Source: Clostridiaceae bacterium (lineage in GTDB: Bacteria > Bacillota > Clostridia > Lachnospirales > Lachnospiraceae). Taken from it: a DNA stretch of 64,000 nucleotides. The notes beneath the pieces were generated by a model. That model was not told the DNA's origin. It ran no database searches and was given only the letters and a program-made list of their open reading frames with translations. This document shows positions 1 through 8,001 of this stretch, in pieces (position 1 is the first letter of the stretch; each line of letters begins with the position of its first letter). The DNA lies in assembly GCA_910574345.1 (NCBI GenBank), contig CAJSZV010000009.1, positions 124,001 through 188,000 on the forward strand, read 5' to 3'. A program made the position numbers and the translations under genes.

Positions 1-28
1 CACAAGCATCACTAATAACACGTGCCAT
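1..28 (-). CDS. ferredoxin, N-terminal fragment (partial)
   Basis: Only the first nine codons are in the window: MARVISDAC, reading leftwards from an ATG at 28-26. A strong ribosome binding site (TAAGGAGG on the minus strand, about 34-45) precedes it. The peptide matches the start of small clostridial 2[4Fe-4S] ferredoxins, which begin MAYVISD-C and have the first cluster cysteine at this place. The role would be low-potential electron transfer in the cytoplasm. The remainder lies outside the window, so the second half of the call is inference. Confidence 0.6.
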
Positions 29-66
29 AATAATTACCTCCTTATATTCTATACATGTGTAATCAT

Positions 67-93
67 TTTATACCATAACTCACGAATATTCAA
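67..93 (-). promoter_or_regulatory. possible promoter of the ferredoxin gene
   Basis: On the minus strand a TATAAA -10 box at 72-67 has an upstream TGG (extended -10) and a TTGAAT -35 box at 93-88. The spacer is only 15 bases, so the extended -10 would have to carry it. The start codon is about 40 bases downstream. Confidence 0.35.
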
Positions 94-168
94 GAGGAAA
101 TTGCAGGAGCAATTGTTTAAAATTGAAAGCAATGGAAAAGGGAATTTTACTCATGTAACGAAACCTTC

Positions 169-197
169 TTGCTAAAAATCCCAAAAAGTATTATAGT
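169..197 (+). promoter_or_regulatory. sigma-A-type promoter of the DUF1858 gene
   Basis: TTGCTA (169-174) and TATAGT (192-197) are separated by exactly 17 bases. The strong AAAGGAGG ribosome binding site of the DUF1858 gene follows at about 214-221. The promoter shows that upstream in-frame codons are not part of the gene. Confidence 0.6.
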
Positions 198-228
198 AGT
201 ACTCAGTACATGGAAAGGAGGAATACCC

Positions 229-429
229 ATGCAGATCAATAAAGAGATGTTAATCGGCCAGTTAGTCCAGATGGACGAGCTGATTCCGCAGATGCTGATG
301 GGTGCCGGAATGCACTGTTTAGGATGTCCGTCCGCTCAGGGCGAGAGCTTAGAAGAGGCATGTTATGTTCACGGAATTGATTGTGATGATCTGGTATCCA
401 AGATGAATGAGGTTCTGGCTGATCGTTAA
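229..429 (+). CDS. DUF1858 domain protein
   Basis: A 66-residue protein made almost wholly of a DUF1858 domain, a helical fold related to the N-terminal region of hybrid-cluster-type proteins. A Cys-x2-Cys pair lies in the segment MHCLGCPS, followed by ESLEEACYVHGID, which is the usual DUF1858 signature. The start at 229 is set by AAAGGAGG eight bases upstream; an in-frame extension back to 169 overlaps the promoter. The gene stands alone with its own promoter and terminator. A redox or metal-sensing role is often suggested for such proteins because of the paired cysteines, but no reaction is established. Confidence 0.8.
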   Translation: MQINKEMLIGQLVQMDELIPQMLMGAGMHCLGCPSAQGESLEEACYVHGIDCDDLVSKMNEVLADR

Positions 430-447
430 GAGCCGTGAGAAAGAAGG

Positions 448-476
448 GGCCGCCTGCGCCATGCAGGCGGCCTTTT
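448..476 (+). terminator. intrinsic terminator after the DUF1858 gene
   Basis: A perfect 10-bp GC-rich stem, GGCCGCCTGC (448-457) with GCAGGCGGCC (463-472), has a five-base loop and is followed by TTTT. On the other strand it lacks a good T tract, so it mainly serves the plus-strand gene. Confidence 0.9.
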
Positions 477-499
477 ACATAGGTTCGAAAACGAAGGTG

Positions 500-1234
500 T
501 CAGAATGTAGAAAATACCTGAAGCGCCCGATTTTGAGAAATTACTTCATAGTGCTCCACATAATAAGCTTCACTGGCATATTCGTGGCGGATCTTAACGG
601 CATATTCCGCAAGTATGTTGCATACCCGGCTGAAAGCCAGGGAATCACAACCTTCATTCTTGACAACCAGATAATACTGGCTGGTATCCGGCTTTTTATA
701 TAAGGTGTTGACACCATCATAAAGGTTCCCCACAGCCCTGCCTGCCTCTGATATTCTGTCTAAGCTGTCAAAGTAATAGACACGTATAGGGGTGGCCGAT
801 TCTTTATTCTCCTTATTCTCCCCGTCCGAAGGCGCCGCATTGGAAAGGACAGACGCCAGAGAATCGCCAAGCAGTTTGCTTAGCCCTTCTGCACCTTCCA
901 ATAGTTCGCTGGCCAGATGAGACAGGGTATCTGACGTATCATCGGAGAAAGGTGAGAATTTGGAGAAACGGGTATCTAATTCCTCCGGGTCTTCAATCTT
1001 GGTGATGACAAGCATAACACTTTCATTAGATAAAGGAATGGCCTCTACCATAAGGGGGATGTCCTCCGCCTCAAATCCCACTTCGTTGGACGCTTTCTGG
1101 ATCATCTCCCGAAAAAGATTCCTGGCTTTTTCACTGCCGTAAGCCAGCTCGCCCAGATTCAGGTTGCGGGCGCTTAAATCAAAACTGGTAAGAGTACAGC
1201 GGATTTGGTTTTCATTGATACGCTCTATTTTCAT
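500..1234 (-). CDS. mecA: adaptor protein MecA
   Basis: A 244-residue MecA-family adaptor. In Firmicutes MecA delivers substrates such as ComK or damaged proteins to the ClpC ATPase for degradation by ClpCP. The N-terminal 80-100 residues (MKIERINENQIRCTLTSFDL, then FREMIQKASNEVGFE) form the substrate-binding half. A low-complexity acidic linker around residues 90-150 leads to the C-terminal half that binds ClpC (IRVYYFDSLDRI, then AEYAVKI). The length is slightly above the B. subtilis protein (about 218 residues), the extra being in the linker. A GGAAGTG ribosome binding site precedes the ATG. The gene stands alone and is divergent from the kinase cassette. Confidence 0.9.
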   Translation of the reverse strand: MKIERINENQIRCTLTSFDLSARNLNLGELAYGSEKARNLFREMIQKASNEVGFEAEDIPLMVEAIPLSNESVMLVITKIEDPEELDTRFSKFSPFSDDTSDTLSHLASELLEGAEGLSKLLGDSLASVLSNAAPSDGENKENKESATPIRVYYFDSLDRISEAGRAVGNLYDGVNTLYKKPDTSQYYLVVKNEGCDSLAFSRVCNILAEYAVKIRHEYASEAYYVEHYEVISQNRALQVFSTF

Positions 1235-1264
1235 ACAGGATCACTTCCTTTTCAATCAAATCGA

Positions 1265-1293
1265 ATTTTATATAAAAGAAAAAAATATATCAA
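1265..1293 (-). promoter_or_regulatory. likely mecA promoter
   Basis: Read on the minus strand, TTGATA (1293-1288) and TAAAAT (1270-1265) are separated by 17 bases in a very AT-rich stretch about 30 bases before the mecA start. Confidence 0.5.
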
Positions 1294-1418
1294 TAATAAT
1301 ATACTATAGAATACAGCCAAATAGCAATTCCTATGTAAAAAAATTTTCAAAAATTTAATAGAAAATAAAATTTACCATTGCCAAAAGAGGAAAATTATAT
1401 TAAGATACCAAGTAAGAG

Positions 1419-2810
1419 ATGATATTGGACAAAGGAGGTGAGTCGATCGAGAACACCATTCTGTTTGGAAAATATCAATTGGTACGTATATTAGGGCAGG
1501 GACGAAGAGGAACCGTATTTCTGGCGATGCATTTGGAACTGAAGGAATACCGGGCGGTTAAGCGGGTATCCAAGGCTTCATCAAGTTTTAAGCAGTTTAA
1601 GAAAGAGGCGCTGATTCTCACGTCTTTAAGTCATCCCGGAATTCCTATTATATACGACCTGGAAGAAGATTGTCAATATTGTTATCTTATTGAGGAATAT
1701 CTTGAAGGAGATACTCTCTATGGCCTGGTTAAGGACCAGGGCCATCTGAATCAGGAAGCGGTGCTCCGCATAGGAGTGCAAATCTGCGACCTGGTACATT
1801 ACCTGCATTCAGCAGGACAAACCCCTATTTTATATCTGGATTTACAGCCTAAGAATCTGATATTCTGCCATGGACATGTGAAGCTGATGGATTTTGATCA
1901 GGTAGAAAACATGGATGAAGCCAATCGGTCACGGTCCCGTTACGGTACTCCGGGGTTTTGCGCACCGGAACAAAAGACGGGAGACACCTTGGGAATCTAT
2001 ACGGATATCTATCAGATCGGAGCCCTTCTATATTATCTTTCAGAGGGACATGTGAGGGAGGGAGAGACCGGCAAAGCCATGGAAGGCGCTCTTGGGCGGA
2101 TTGTCAATGTCTGTGTCAGAGAGGACGGGGCACAGCGCTATCAGTCAATTCAGGAATTAAAACATGAATTAGAAACTCTGTATTCTCAAACAGGTGTTTT
2201 CAAAGAAAATCAATCATCATCTCTTATATTGGCCCTGGCCGGCAGCCGTCATGGAGCGGGGACAACACATCTTGCTATCGCTTTGACCCGATATCTTAAC
2301 CAATCAGGCTTAAGAGCACTTTATGAAGAATGGAACCCTTCAGGCGACATACGCGCTATGGCTCTTAGAAGCAAAAGCCCTATGGATTCTTATGGGATTT
2401 ATGAGATAAAAAAGACAGCCATGAAACCCTGGTATGGGGAAGCTGTACGCCTGAAGCCGACGGAATACCCTATCGTTGTCCGCGATTATGGAACAGAATG
2501 GAAAAAAGTGCGGGAAGCTGTGGATGTGACTGCTGTCTGGCTGGTACACGGAGGAAAATGGTGGGAACAGGAGGCCGGGGCGGAGGCAGTCAGGGCCTTA
2601 AGAAACTGTCCGGGATTTTGTGTGCTTTATAATCGGACAATAAAAGCCATGAAACCGGACCGACCAAAAGAAGTCTCCTTAAAGCGATGTTTTCAGGTGC
2701 CCGATTTTAGCAGTCCATGGGAACCTGGAAGGGACGCCACGGTGTTCTTTCAGGAATTGATGAAGATGGTTCTGGCGCCGGAAAAAGGGAGAGGGAAGAA
2801 AGGAGCTTAA
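1419..2810 (+). CDS. Ser/Thr protein kinase fused to a degenerate MinD/ParA-like domain
   Basis: Up to 463 residues. Residues about 18-255 form a Hanks-type kinase: glycine-rich loop GQGRRGTVF (26-34), AVKRV with Lys48, catalytic loop YLDLQPKN (HRD replaced by YLD, Asp141 kept), metal motif DFD (158-160) instead of DFG, and CAPEQ (181-185) for APE. There is no transmembrane segment or PASTA domain, so it should be cytoplasmic. Residues about 268-460 start with AGSRHGAGTTHLA, which looks like the first strand and P-loop of MinD/ParA/CpaE proteins but lacks the P-loop lysine. The next gene encodes a paralogue of this domain. The start is uncertain: a strong AAAGGAGG at 1431-1438 lies downstream of the ATG at 1419, seven bases before an ATC codon at 1446. 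Kinase identity is secure; the substrate is unknown. Confidence 0.8.
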   Translation: MILDKGGESIENTILFGKYQLVRILGQGRRGTVFLAMHLELKEYRAVKRVSKASSSFKQFKKEALILTSLSHPGIPIIYDLEEDCQYCYLIEEYLEGDTLYGLVKDQGHLNQEAVLRIGVQICDLVHYLHSAGQTPILYLDLQPKNLIFCHGHVKLMDFDQVENMDEANRSRSRYGTPGFCAPEQKTGDTLGIYTDIYQIGALLYYLSEGHVREGETGKAMEGALGRIVNVCVREDGAQRYQSIQELKHELETLYSQTGVFKENQSSSLILALAGSRHGAGTTHLAIALTRYLNQSGLRALYEEWNPSGDIRAMALRSKSPMDSYGIYEIKKTAMKPWYGEAVRLKPTEYPIVVRDYGTEWKKVREAVDVTAVWLVHGGKWWEQEAGAEAVRALRNCPGFCVLYNRTIKAMKPDRPKEVSLKRCFQVPDFSSPWEPGRDATVFFQELMKMVLAPEKGRGKKGA

Positions 2811-2828
2811 AGAGAAAAGCGGCGGGAT

Positions 2829-3539
2829 ATGATGAGATTTGCAAAGGAACGCTACAGAATCAATGACAGCGGGCCCCATATCATAGGAATCGCCGGGGCT
2901 GCAAGAGGGATGGGAGCTACACACCTGACCTTGATGCTGGCCAATTATCTGCAGGGTGCATGCGGGAGAAGGACGGCAGTGCTGGAGTGGAACAATCATG
3001 GGGATTTTAGCCGTTTTGGAAAGCTGTGCACAGGGCAGAAGAAAGAAAAAGACTGCTATCGGATCCAGGGGGTGGATTATTACCCTCTGGCAGGTGCAGA
3101 CTGTCTGATAGAATGTGTGGACGCAGGATATCAGCAGGTACTCATTGATTTTGGTACGATAGAGGAAAAGTCCTATGTGGAATTTATCAGGTGTCATGCC
3201 GTATGGATCCTGATGTCTTTCAGTGAGTGGCAGATGGAGGCATTTGGGGAGCTTGCAGGATGGGAGGAATCCCGAATAAAGGAGAACTGGCAATTCTTTA
3301 CTGTGTTTGGCAGCGAGGAATCCAGAATAGAATGGAATAAACGGCGGAAACCGAAAATCTTACGAGTCCCTCTTTCAGTAGATGCTTTTACAGTTACAAG
3401 AGAACTGATGGAATGGGGAGAGACGGCGATCCAGAGACATTCTTTTTCAGGTAATGTGTCACGACAAGGCCTTCTGAAAAGAAAAAGAAATGAGCCACGG
3501 GTGAGGACGAGAAGGAGCAGGACAGATGAAAGAGTATGA
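2829..3539 (+). CDS. MinD/ParA-like protein with degenerate P-loop
   Basis: A 236-residue protein that I recognise only by fold features. Residues 17-60 (IIGIAGAARGMGATHLTLML, then VLEWNNHGDF) closely parallel the C-terminal domain of the preceding kinase fusion (ALAGSRHGAGTTHLAIAL, then YEEWNPSGD). Both keep the Gly-x-Gly-x-Thr-His pattern where ParA/MinD proteins have Gly-Lys-Thr-Thr, so the P-loop lysine is absent. A QVLIDFGT segment occupies the Walker B region. The C-terminal 40 residues are strongly basic (RKRNEPRVRTRRSRT). It lies 18 bases after the kinase gene and overlaps the next gene by 14 bases, so the three are co-translated. Related pairs occur near Tad/Flp pilus genes in clostridia (inference), but no pilus genes are present here. 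Confidence 0.65.
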   Translation: MMRFAKERYRINDSGPHIIGIAGAARGMGATHLTLMLANYLQGACGRRTAVLEWNNHGDFSRFGKLCTGQKKEKDCYRIQGVDYYPLAGADCLIECVDAGYQQVLIDFGTIEEKSYVEFIRCHAVWILMSFSEWQMEAFGELAGWEESRIKENWQFFTVFGSEESRIEWNKRRKPKILRVPLSVDAFTVTRELMEWGETAIQRHSFSGNVSRQGLLKRKRNEPRVRTRRSRTDERV

Positions 3540-3750
3540 TACAAAGGAACAGATAAAGTATGTGGAGGGGTTTCAAAGATTCGAATCAAGAGGAGTTCCT
3601 GTGTATATTGATGGGCAGGAGCCGAAAGACGAAGATTGGAATAAGATCTTTCAGGTTCGGGATGACGGTTCCTTTTATATGTGCGATTATGTGGGAGTGG
3701 AAGACGGAACCCTGAAAGAGATCCATTTTGATAAGGTCTACAATCGATAA
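3526..3750 (+). CDS. 74-residue protein, third gene of kinase cassette
   Basis: A small acidic soluble protein that I do not recognise. It is rich in aromatic and acidic residues (YIDGQEPKDEDWNKIF, then GSFYMCDYVG) and has no membrane segment or signal peptide. It has a GAAGGAG ribosome binding site inside the end of the previous gene and overlaps it by 14 bases, which indicates translational coupling. The tail resembles the short beta-rich domains that appear beside bacterial kinases, so it could be a substrate or a regulator of the upstream kinase; that is inference from position only. Confidence 0.65.
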   Translation: MKEYDTKEQIKYVEGFQRFESRGVPVYIDGQEPKDEDWNKIFQVRDDGSFYMCDYVGVEDGTLKEIHFDKVYNR

Positions 3751-3843
3751 AACAAAAGGAGAGCCCCGGAGAATACCAGTTTCAGCCTGCAGCCAAAGGA
3801 CAGGGGCGGGAGCGGGAGGGAAAAAAGATATCTTTTGCAGACA

Positions 3844-3876
3844 GGGGAAAGCAGGCCGCCGGTGCCTGCTTTCCCC
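3844..3876 (+). terminator. hairpin after the kinase cassette
   Basis: A perfect 12-bp inverted repeat, GGGGAAAGCAGG (3844-3855) with CCTGCTTTCCCC (3865-3876), has a 9-base loop. No clear T tract follows, so it may act as an mRNA 3' end stabiliser rather than a full intrinsic terminator. Confidence 0.55.
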
Positions 3877-3965
3877 ATATATGGACCGGACAGGCGGATA
3901 GGGCCTAATTAAAAAAAATGTAAGATGTTCCCCTGTAAAAATATGATATACTAAGGAGTAAATAT

Positions 3966-5654
3966 GTGATGGATAAAATAGGAGGGGGAATCTTGAGAGA
4001 AAAAAGGATTCCGGTGATGATCGCCATTGGCCTGATTATCATTTTGATCATGGCATTTATTGTGTGGGAAGTGGCGCAGAGGTATATCCCGTCAAAGGAA
4101 CCGGCGGATCTGGCCCAGGTTCTGGGAGTCAGCGGGGAGGAGACCGCCATTTTTCTGAATGAGGAGATACAGGAGGCCACAGGGATTACCAGGGAAGGCC
4201 AGACTTATCTGCCTCTGAAATGGGTTAATAGTTATTTGAATGAGAAGTTTTACTGGGATAATGTGGAGAAGCTGCTGGTGTATACCCTTCCGGATTCTGT
4301 CGTCTACGCAGATAAGCGTACTGCCGGCAGTACGGGAATGCCCCTTCTGCTTGCGGAAGGAGACGAGATCTATCTCTCCATGGCACTGGTCAATAACTAT
4401 ACGGCGGTGGATATTAAAAACTACAGTGACGGAGAACATAAGAGAGTATATATGGATAATCGCTGGCAGACGATGCAGTGGGGAAGTACAGCTAAAACTG
4501 CGGCAGTGCGTGTGGAAGGGAACATCAAGAGTCCGGTGCTTACATATGTGGAAAAAGGAAGGGAATTTGTGATTCTGGAACAGTCGAAGGACTGGTCTAA
4601 AGTCAGGACAGAGGATGGGTTTACAGGCTACATGAAGAACAATGCCGTCAGGGCAATGGAGATGAGAGAGAACCCGTGTACCATAAAGCTTCCCGAATAC
4701 ACCAACATTGCTATGGAAGAAAAGGTGTGCCTGGCCTGGCATCAGGTGACCCATGAGGACGCCAACAGCGCTATGGAGCAGCTCATTGCCAATACAAAAG
4801 GGGTTAATGTAATTGCTCCTACCTGGTTTGCCCTGACAGACAATAACGGCAGTTATCATTCTTATGCGGACCGCAGTTATGTAGATAAGGCTCATGAGAG
4901 GGGAATGCAGGTCTGGGCCGTTCTGGACAATTTCAACATGGGTGAGAATGTTAATTCGGAGATCTTGTTTGCCCAGACATCCGTCCGTAAGAAACTGATC
5001 GCCAACCTTATGGAAGATGTGAAGACATACGACTTGGATGGGATCAACCTGGATATAGAAGGGATCAAGCCCTCTGCAGGCCCCCATTATGTTCAGTTTA
5101 TCCGGGAACTTTCCGTTTCGTGCCGCAAGGAGCAGGTCGTTTTATCCATAGACAACTATGTGCCGGCAGGTCATAATTTCTTTTATAACCGTGCAGAGCA
5201 GGGACGTGTGGCGGATTATGTGATTGTCATGGGATATGATGAACATTATGCCGGCGGTGAGGCCGGTTCTGTAGCATCCTACTCTTATGTGAAAGACGGG
5301 ATTGAGAATACCTTAAAAGACGTGCCCCATGAGAAGATAATCAATGCAGTTCCCTTTTATACAAGGGTTTGGACGGAGAAGGACGGCAAAACCACATCAT
5401 CGGCTCTGGGAATTGAAGGCGCGAAGAAGTGGATTGAGGAAAATGATGTGGAACTGTATTGGCAGGAGCCCCTTGGGCAGTACTATGGGGAACTTCAGAC
5501 AGAGGAAGGACTTAAGCAGATATGGATGGAAGAAGAGACTTCCCTGGGTCTGAAGATGGATCTGATAAAAAAATATGACCTGGCTGGTGTAGGCTGCTGG
5601 AAACTTGGGTTTGAGCCGGCGTCGATCTGGGACATTGTGAAAGTAAATGAATGA
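3966..5654 (+). CDS. membrane-anchored GH18 glycosyl hydrolase with SH3 domain
   Basis: A 562-residue protein (GTG at 3966 or the adjacent ATG at 3969; AAGGAG is at 3953-3958). After a short cytoplasmic tail, residues about 16-36 form a membrane anchor, so the enzyme faces outside. Residues about 60-120 resemble a copper-amine-oxidase-N-like wall domain (REGQTYLPLKWV). A bacterial SH3 domain follows around 180-235. The GH18 barrel starts near 250; its catalytic signature DGINLDIE has Asp358 and proton donor Glu365. Such proteins hydrolyse GlcNAc linkages in peptidoglycan or spore cortex (YaaH/YdhD/SleL type). It overlaps the next gene slightly, so the two are co-transcribed. The exact substrate is not readable from sequence. 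Confidence 0.85.
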   Translation: MMDKIGGGILREKRIPVMIAIGLIIILIMAFIVWEVAQRYIPSKEPADLAQVLGVSGEETAIFLNEEIQEATGITREGQTYLPLKWVNSYLNEKFYWDNVEKLLVYTLPDSVVYADKRTAGSTGMPLLLAEGDEIYLSMALVNNYTAVDIKNYSDGEHKRVYMDNRWQTMQWGSTAKTAAVRVEGNIKSPVLTYVEKGREFVILEQSKDWSKVRTEDGFTGYMKNNAVRAMEMRENPCTIKLPEYTNIAMEEKVCLAWHQVTHEDANSAMEQLIANTKGVNVIAPTWFALTDNNGSYHSYADRSYVDKAHERGMQVWAVLDNFNMGENVNSEILFAQTSVRKKLIANLMEDVKTYDLDGINLDIEGIKPSAGPHYVQFIRELSVSCRKEQVVLSIDNYVPAGHNFFYNRAEQGRVADYVIVMGYDEHYAGGEAGSVASYSYVKDGIENTLKDVPHEKIINAVPFYTRVWTEKDGKTTSSALGIEGAKKWIEENDVELYWQEPLGQYYGELQTEEGLKQIWMEEETSLGLKMDLIKKYDLAGVGCWKLGFEPASIWDIVKVNE

Positions 5655-5667
5655 CAGAGGAAGCAGG

Positions 5668-7101
5668 ATGAAAAAGATATGGATACTATTTGGAGTGTGG
5701 GCAGGCGCAGTGCTGTTGGGAGGATGTTCTTATTCGGACCAGCAGGATGCTGCCGCAGAAGGTGCGGATATAATTATTGAGACCCAAACCGATACCGGTG
5801 CGGAGACGGACCCAGGACCGTCTTCCCCATGGCTTCCGCCGGAAGAGACGACCATTGCGCCCCTTAAGCTTCCGGAGCTGCCCACAGAGACAGACACAGT
5901 GAATCCGGAGATTGTCATCGCCTCGGATATTCACTACCTGGCCAAGGAACTGACGGATTTTGGAAATGCATTCAGTGAAATGGCACGAAACGAAGACGGG
6001 AAGATGGTTTCTTATGTGTGGGAGATAACCGATGCGTTTCTGGGAGAAGTCATAGCCAGACGTCCTCAGGTCCTGATCTTGTCAGGGGATTTGACTTTGA
6101 ATGGGGAGTATGTGAGCCATGAGGCCCTTGCACTTCAGCTTAAGAGGGTGGAAGAGGCAGGGATTCCTGTGGTCGTGATTCCGGGAAACCATGATATTAA
6201 TAACTCCAAGGCGTCGGTTTATAAAGGCAGCAGCGTGGTTCCTGGGGAGACCACCAGCCCTGAACAGTTTGCCAGGATTTATGAGGATTTTGGCTATAGC
6301 GAAGCCATGAGCCGTGATCCTTATTCCCTCAGCTACATCTATGAACTGAGAGACGGGACCTGGCTTTTGATGCTGGACAGCTGCCAATACGAAGGCAGCG
6401 CATTGGTAGGAGGGATGATCCGCACCGGCACTTATGAGTGGATTGACACAGAACTGGAGAAGGCCTGGAATGATGATCGCCGAGTCATTGCAGTATCCCA
6501 TCATAATCTTCTGGATGAGAGCAGAATCTATGAAGACGATTGCACCATTGAACACAGTGAAGATCTGCAGGAAAAACTTTCCAGCTGGGGAGTGGGGCTG
6601 TTTTTAAGCGGCCATCTTCATGTACAGCATTATAAGGAATCGGAGGAGTACTTCATAGACGAGATCGTCACCTCTGCGCTGTCGATTTTTCCTTGCCAGT
6701 ACGGTGTTCTGCAGTTTTTTGGGCCTGACCATTATTATTATCAGACACGGAAGACGAATATTACTGCCTGGGCGGAGGAGCGAAACAATCCGGACAGGAA
6801 TCTTCATAACTTTGATGAATATGCCAATGAATTTCTCAAGGATGTTTTCTACAGAGAGGCTATGAAGGAACTGGAAGGCAAAGAACTGAGACCGGAACAG
6901 ATAAGAAATATGGCTGATCTTTATGGAACGGCCAATGTCCATGCAGTGGCAGGCAGCGCCTATAAGATTCAGGATTTTATTATAGACAGTGAAGCTTATA
7001 AGCAGTGGCAGGAGTATGACCACAGCAGTATTCTCTGCATGTATCTGAATGAGATTGTGGAGGATGCGGTAGTAGATTATAACGAAAAGCGGAAGCCCTG
7101 A
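5668..7101 (+). CDS. lipoprotein metallophosphoesterase
   Basis: A 477-residue protein of the calcineurin-like phosphoesterase fold. It has a lipoprotein signal (MKKIWILFGV, then lipobox LGGC), so it is anchored on the outer face of the membrane. An acidic, Thr/Pro-rich linker of about 60 residues follows. The metal-binding motifs come in order: SDIHY (Asp-x-His), LSGDLTLNGE, PGNHDINN, SHHN and GHLHVQH. The start at 5668 is chosen because GAGGAAG precedes it and the signal peptide begins there; an in-frame ATG at 5647 adds seven residues. It follows the GH18 gene with a few bases of overlap and probably acts in the same envelope process. The substrate (a cell-wall phosphoester or extracellular nucleotide) is unknown. 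Confidence 0.85.
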   Translation: MKKIWILFGVWAGAVLLGGCSYSDQQDAAAEGADIIIETQTDTGAETDPGPSSPWLPPEETTIAPLKLPELPTETDTVNPEIVIASDIHYLAKELTDFGNAFSEMARNEDGKMVSYVWEITDAFLGEVIARRPQVLILSGDLTLNGEYVSHEALALQLKRVEEAGIPVVVIPGNHDINNSKASVYKGSSVVPGETTSPEQFARIYEDFGYSEAMSRDPYSLSYIYELRDGTWLLMLDSCQYEGSALVGGMIRTGTYEWIDTELEKAWNDDRRVIAVSHHNLLDESRIYEDDCTIEHSEDLQEKLSSWGVGLFLSGHLHVQHYKESEEYFIDEIVTSALSIFPCQYGVLQFFGPDHYYYQTRKTNITAWAEERNNPDRNLHNFDEYANEFLKDVFYREAMKELEGKELRPEQIRNMADLYGTANVHAVAGSAYKIQDFIIDSEAYKQWQEYDHSSILCMYLNEIVEDAVVDYNEKRKP

Positions 7102-7117
7102 AGGAGCTTCCGCTTTT
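7085..7117. terminator. bidirectional terminator between convergent genes
   Basis: AAAAGCGGAAGC (7085-7096) and GCTTCCGCTTTT (7106-7117) form a perfect 12-bp stem ending in A and T runs. It lies between the convergent phosphoesterase and amidase genes and should stop transcription from both sides. The phosphoesterase stop codon is inside it. Confidence 0.9.
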
Positions 7118-7120
7118 CCT

Positions 7121-7864
7121 TTAACGGGTATTGATATATTCCATGATGCCCATATGAATGGTCCATGCCAGGCGATCCTGATATTCGGGTGAAGTCAGAT
7201 GGGCCGTGTCGTTGGCATTGCTTAGAAATCCGCATTCCACTATGACGATAGGAGAGCGGACATGAAGCAGAAGATAGTAATTATCATTGGCTTTGGCAGT
7301 CCTGGTGTTGCCGTCCTTTTGGACATAGGAAAAACGTTTTTGCAGGATTTCCGCCAGTTCTTTGCCTTGTTCCGATTTCCTATAGTAAAAGACCTGGCCG
7401 CCGTTTACATATTCTTCATGATAACTGTTTTGATGGATGCTGACCGTAAGGGTGGGGGAGGTTTCATTGATCAGATTGCAGCGGTTTTTCATATCCGCTG
7501 ATTTTTTATTGGTGTCATGTTCACTGTAAAGCCCATAGTCATTGTCCCTGGTCATTACCACAGTTACGTCGGAGGATTCCAGGTATTGTTTCAGCTTTCG
7601 GGCAATCTGCAGGTTAATATCTTTTTCCAGACTTCCGTCAATGCCTATTTTTCCGGGATCCCATCCTCCATGTCCGACATCAAGAACAACCACAGGTTTG
7701 GTGCGGGCGGATGCTGACGAGGATGGGACGGCGGATGTCAGCATAGCTGCATGGCGGGCCATATGGTAGATCAGGAACAGAAGAAGAAGGGTCATAAACA
7801 GCTCTGCACCTGCAGGCAGAGAAGATTTTGTAAATGATGTCCGGTTCTTGAATTTTGGATTCAC
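7121..7864 (-). CDS. cwlD: N-acetylmuramoyl-L-alanine amidase, CwlD-like
   Basis: An Amidase_3 (zinc) enzyme. Zinc ligands and catalytic residues are visible: VVLDVGHGGWD (first His), SLEKDINL (Glu), TVSIHQNS (second His) and VECGFLSN (catalytic Glu). The order and spacing, including the C-terminal GFLSN motif, match CwlD, which strips peptides from muramic acid during spore cortex maturation. A hydrophobic stretch (MTLLLLFLIYHM) near the N terminus is a signal or anchor. I place the start at a GTG at 7864, preceded by GCGGAG, giving 247 residues, close to CwlD (237). An ATG at 7795 is the alternative, and the frame stays open to 8011, but that part overlaps the promoter of the divergent sua5 gene. 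Confidence 0.75.
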   Translation of the reverse strand: MNPKFKNRTSFTKSSLPAGAELFMTLLLLFLIYHMARHAAMLTSAVPSSSASARTKPVVVLDVGHGGWDPGKIGIDGSLEKDINLQIARKLKQYLESSDVTVVMTRDNDYGLYSEHDTNKKSADMKNRCNLINETSPTLTVSIHQNSYHEEYVNGGQVFYYRKSEQGKELAEILQKRFSYVQKDGNTRTAKANDNYYLLLHVRSPIVIVECGFLSNANDTAHLTSPEYQDRLAWTIHMGIMEYINTR

Positions 7865-7933
7865 TGACTGCTCCGCGGAGAGTTCTTGATTAAAGTATAT
7901 CGGAAAGCCGAAAAAAAAGAACCATTGCCTTTG

Positions 7934-7962
7934 TTGCAATCCCCTTGGGGTTTGTGTATAAT
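7934..7962 (+). promoter_or_regulatory. sigma-A promoter of sua5
   Basis: TTGCAA (7934-7939), a 17-base spacer and TATAAT (7957-7962) lie 40 bases before the sua5 start codon. Confidence 0.75.
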
Positions 7963-8001
7963 GATTTACAATTAAAACCAGTGAGAAAAGAAGGAAGATA
8001 A

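Noticed and set aside
4092-5087. 331-codon antisense frame in the GH18 gene
   Set aside because: It is the complement of a well-supported glycosidase frame, has no ribosome binding site and no family resemblance.
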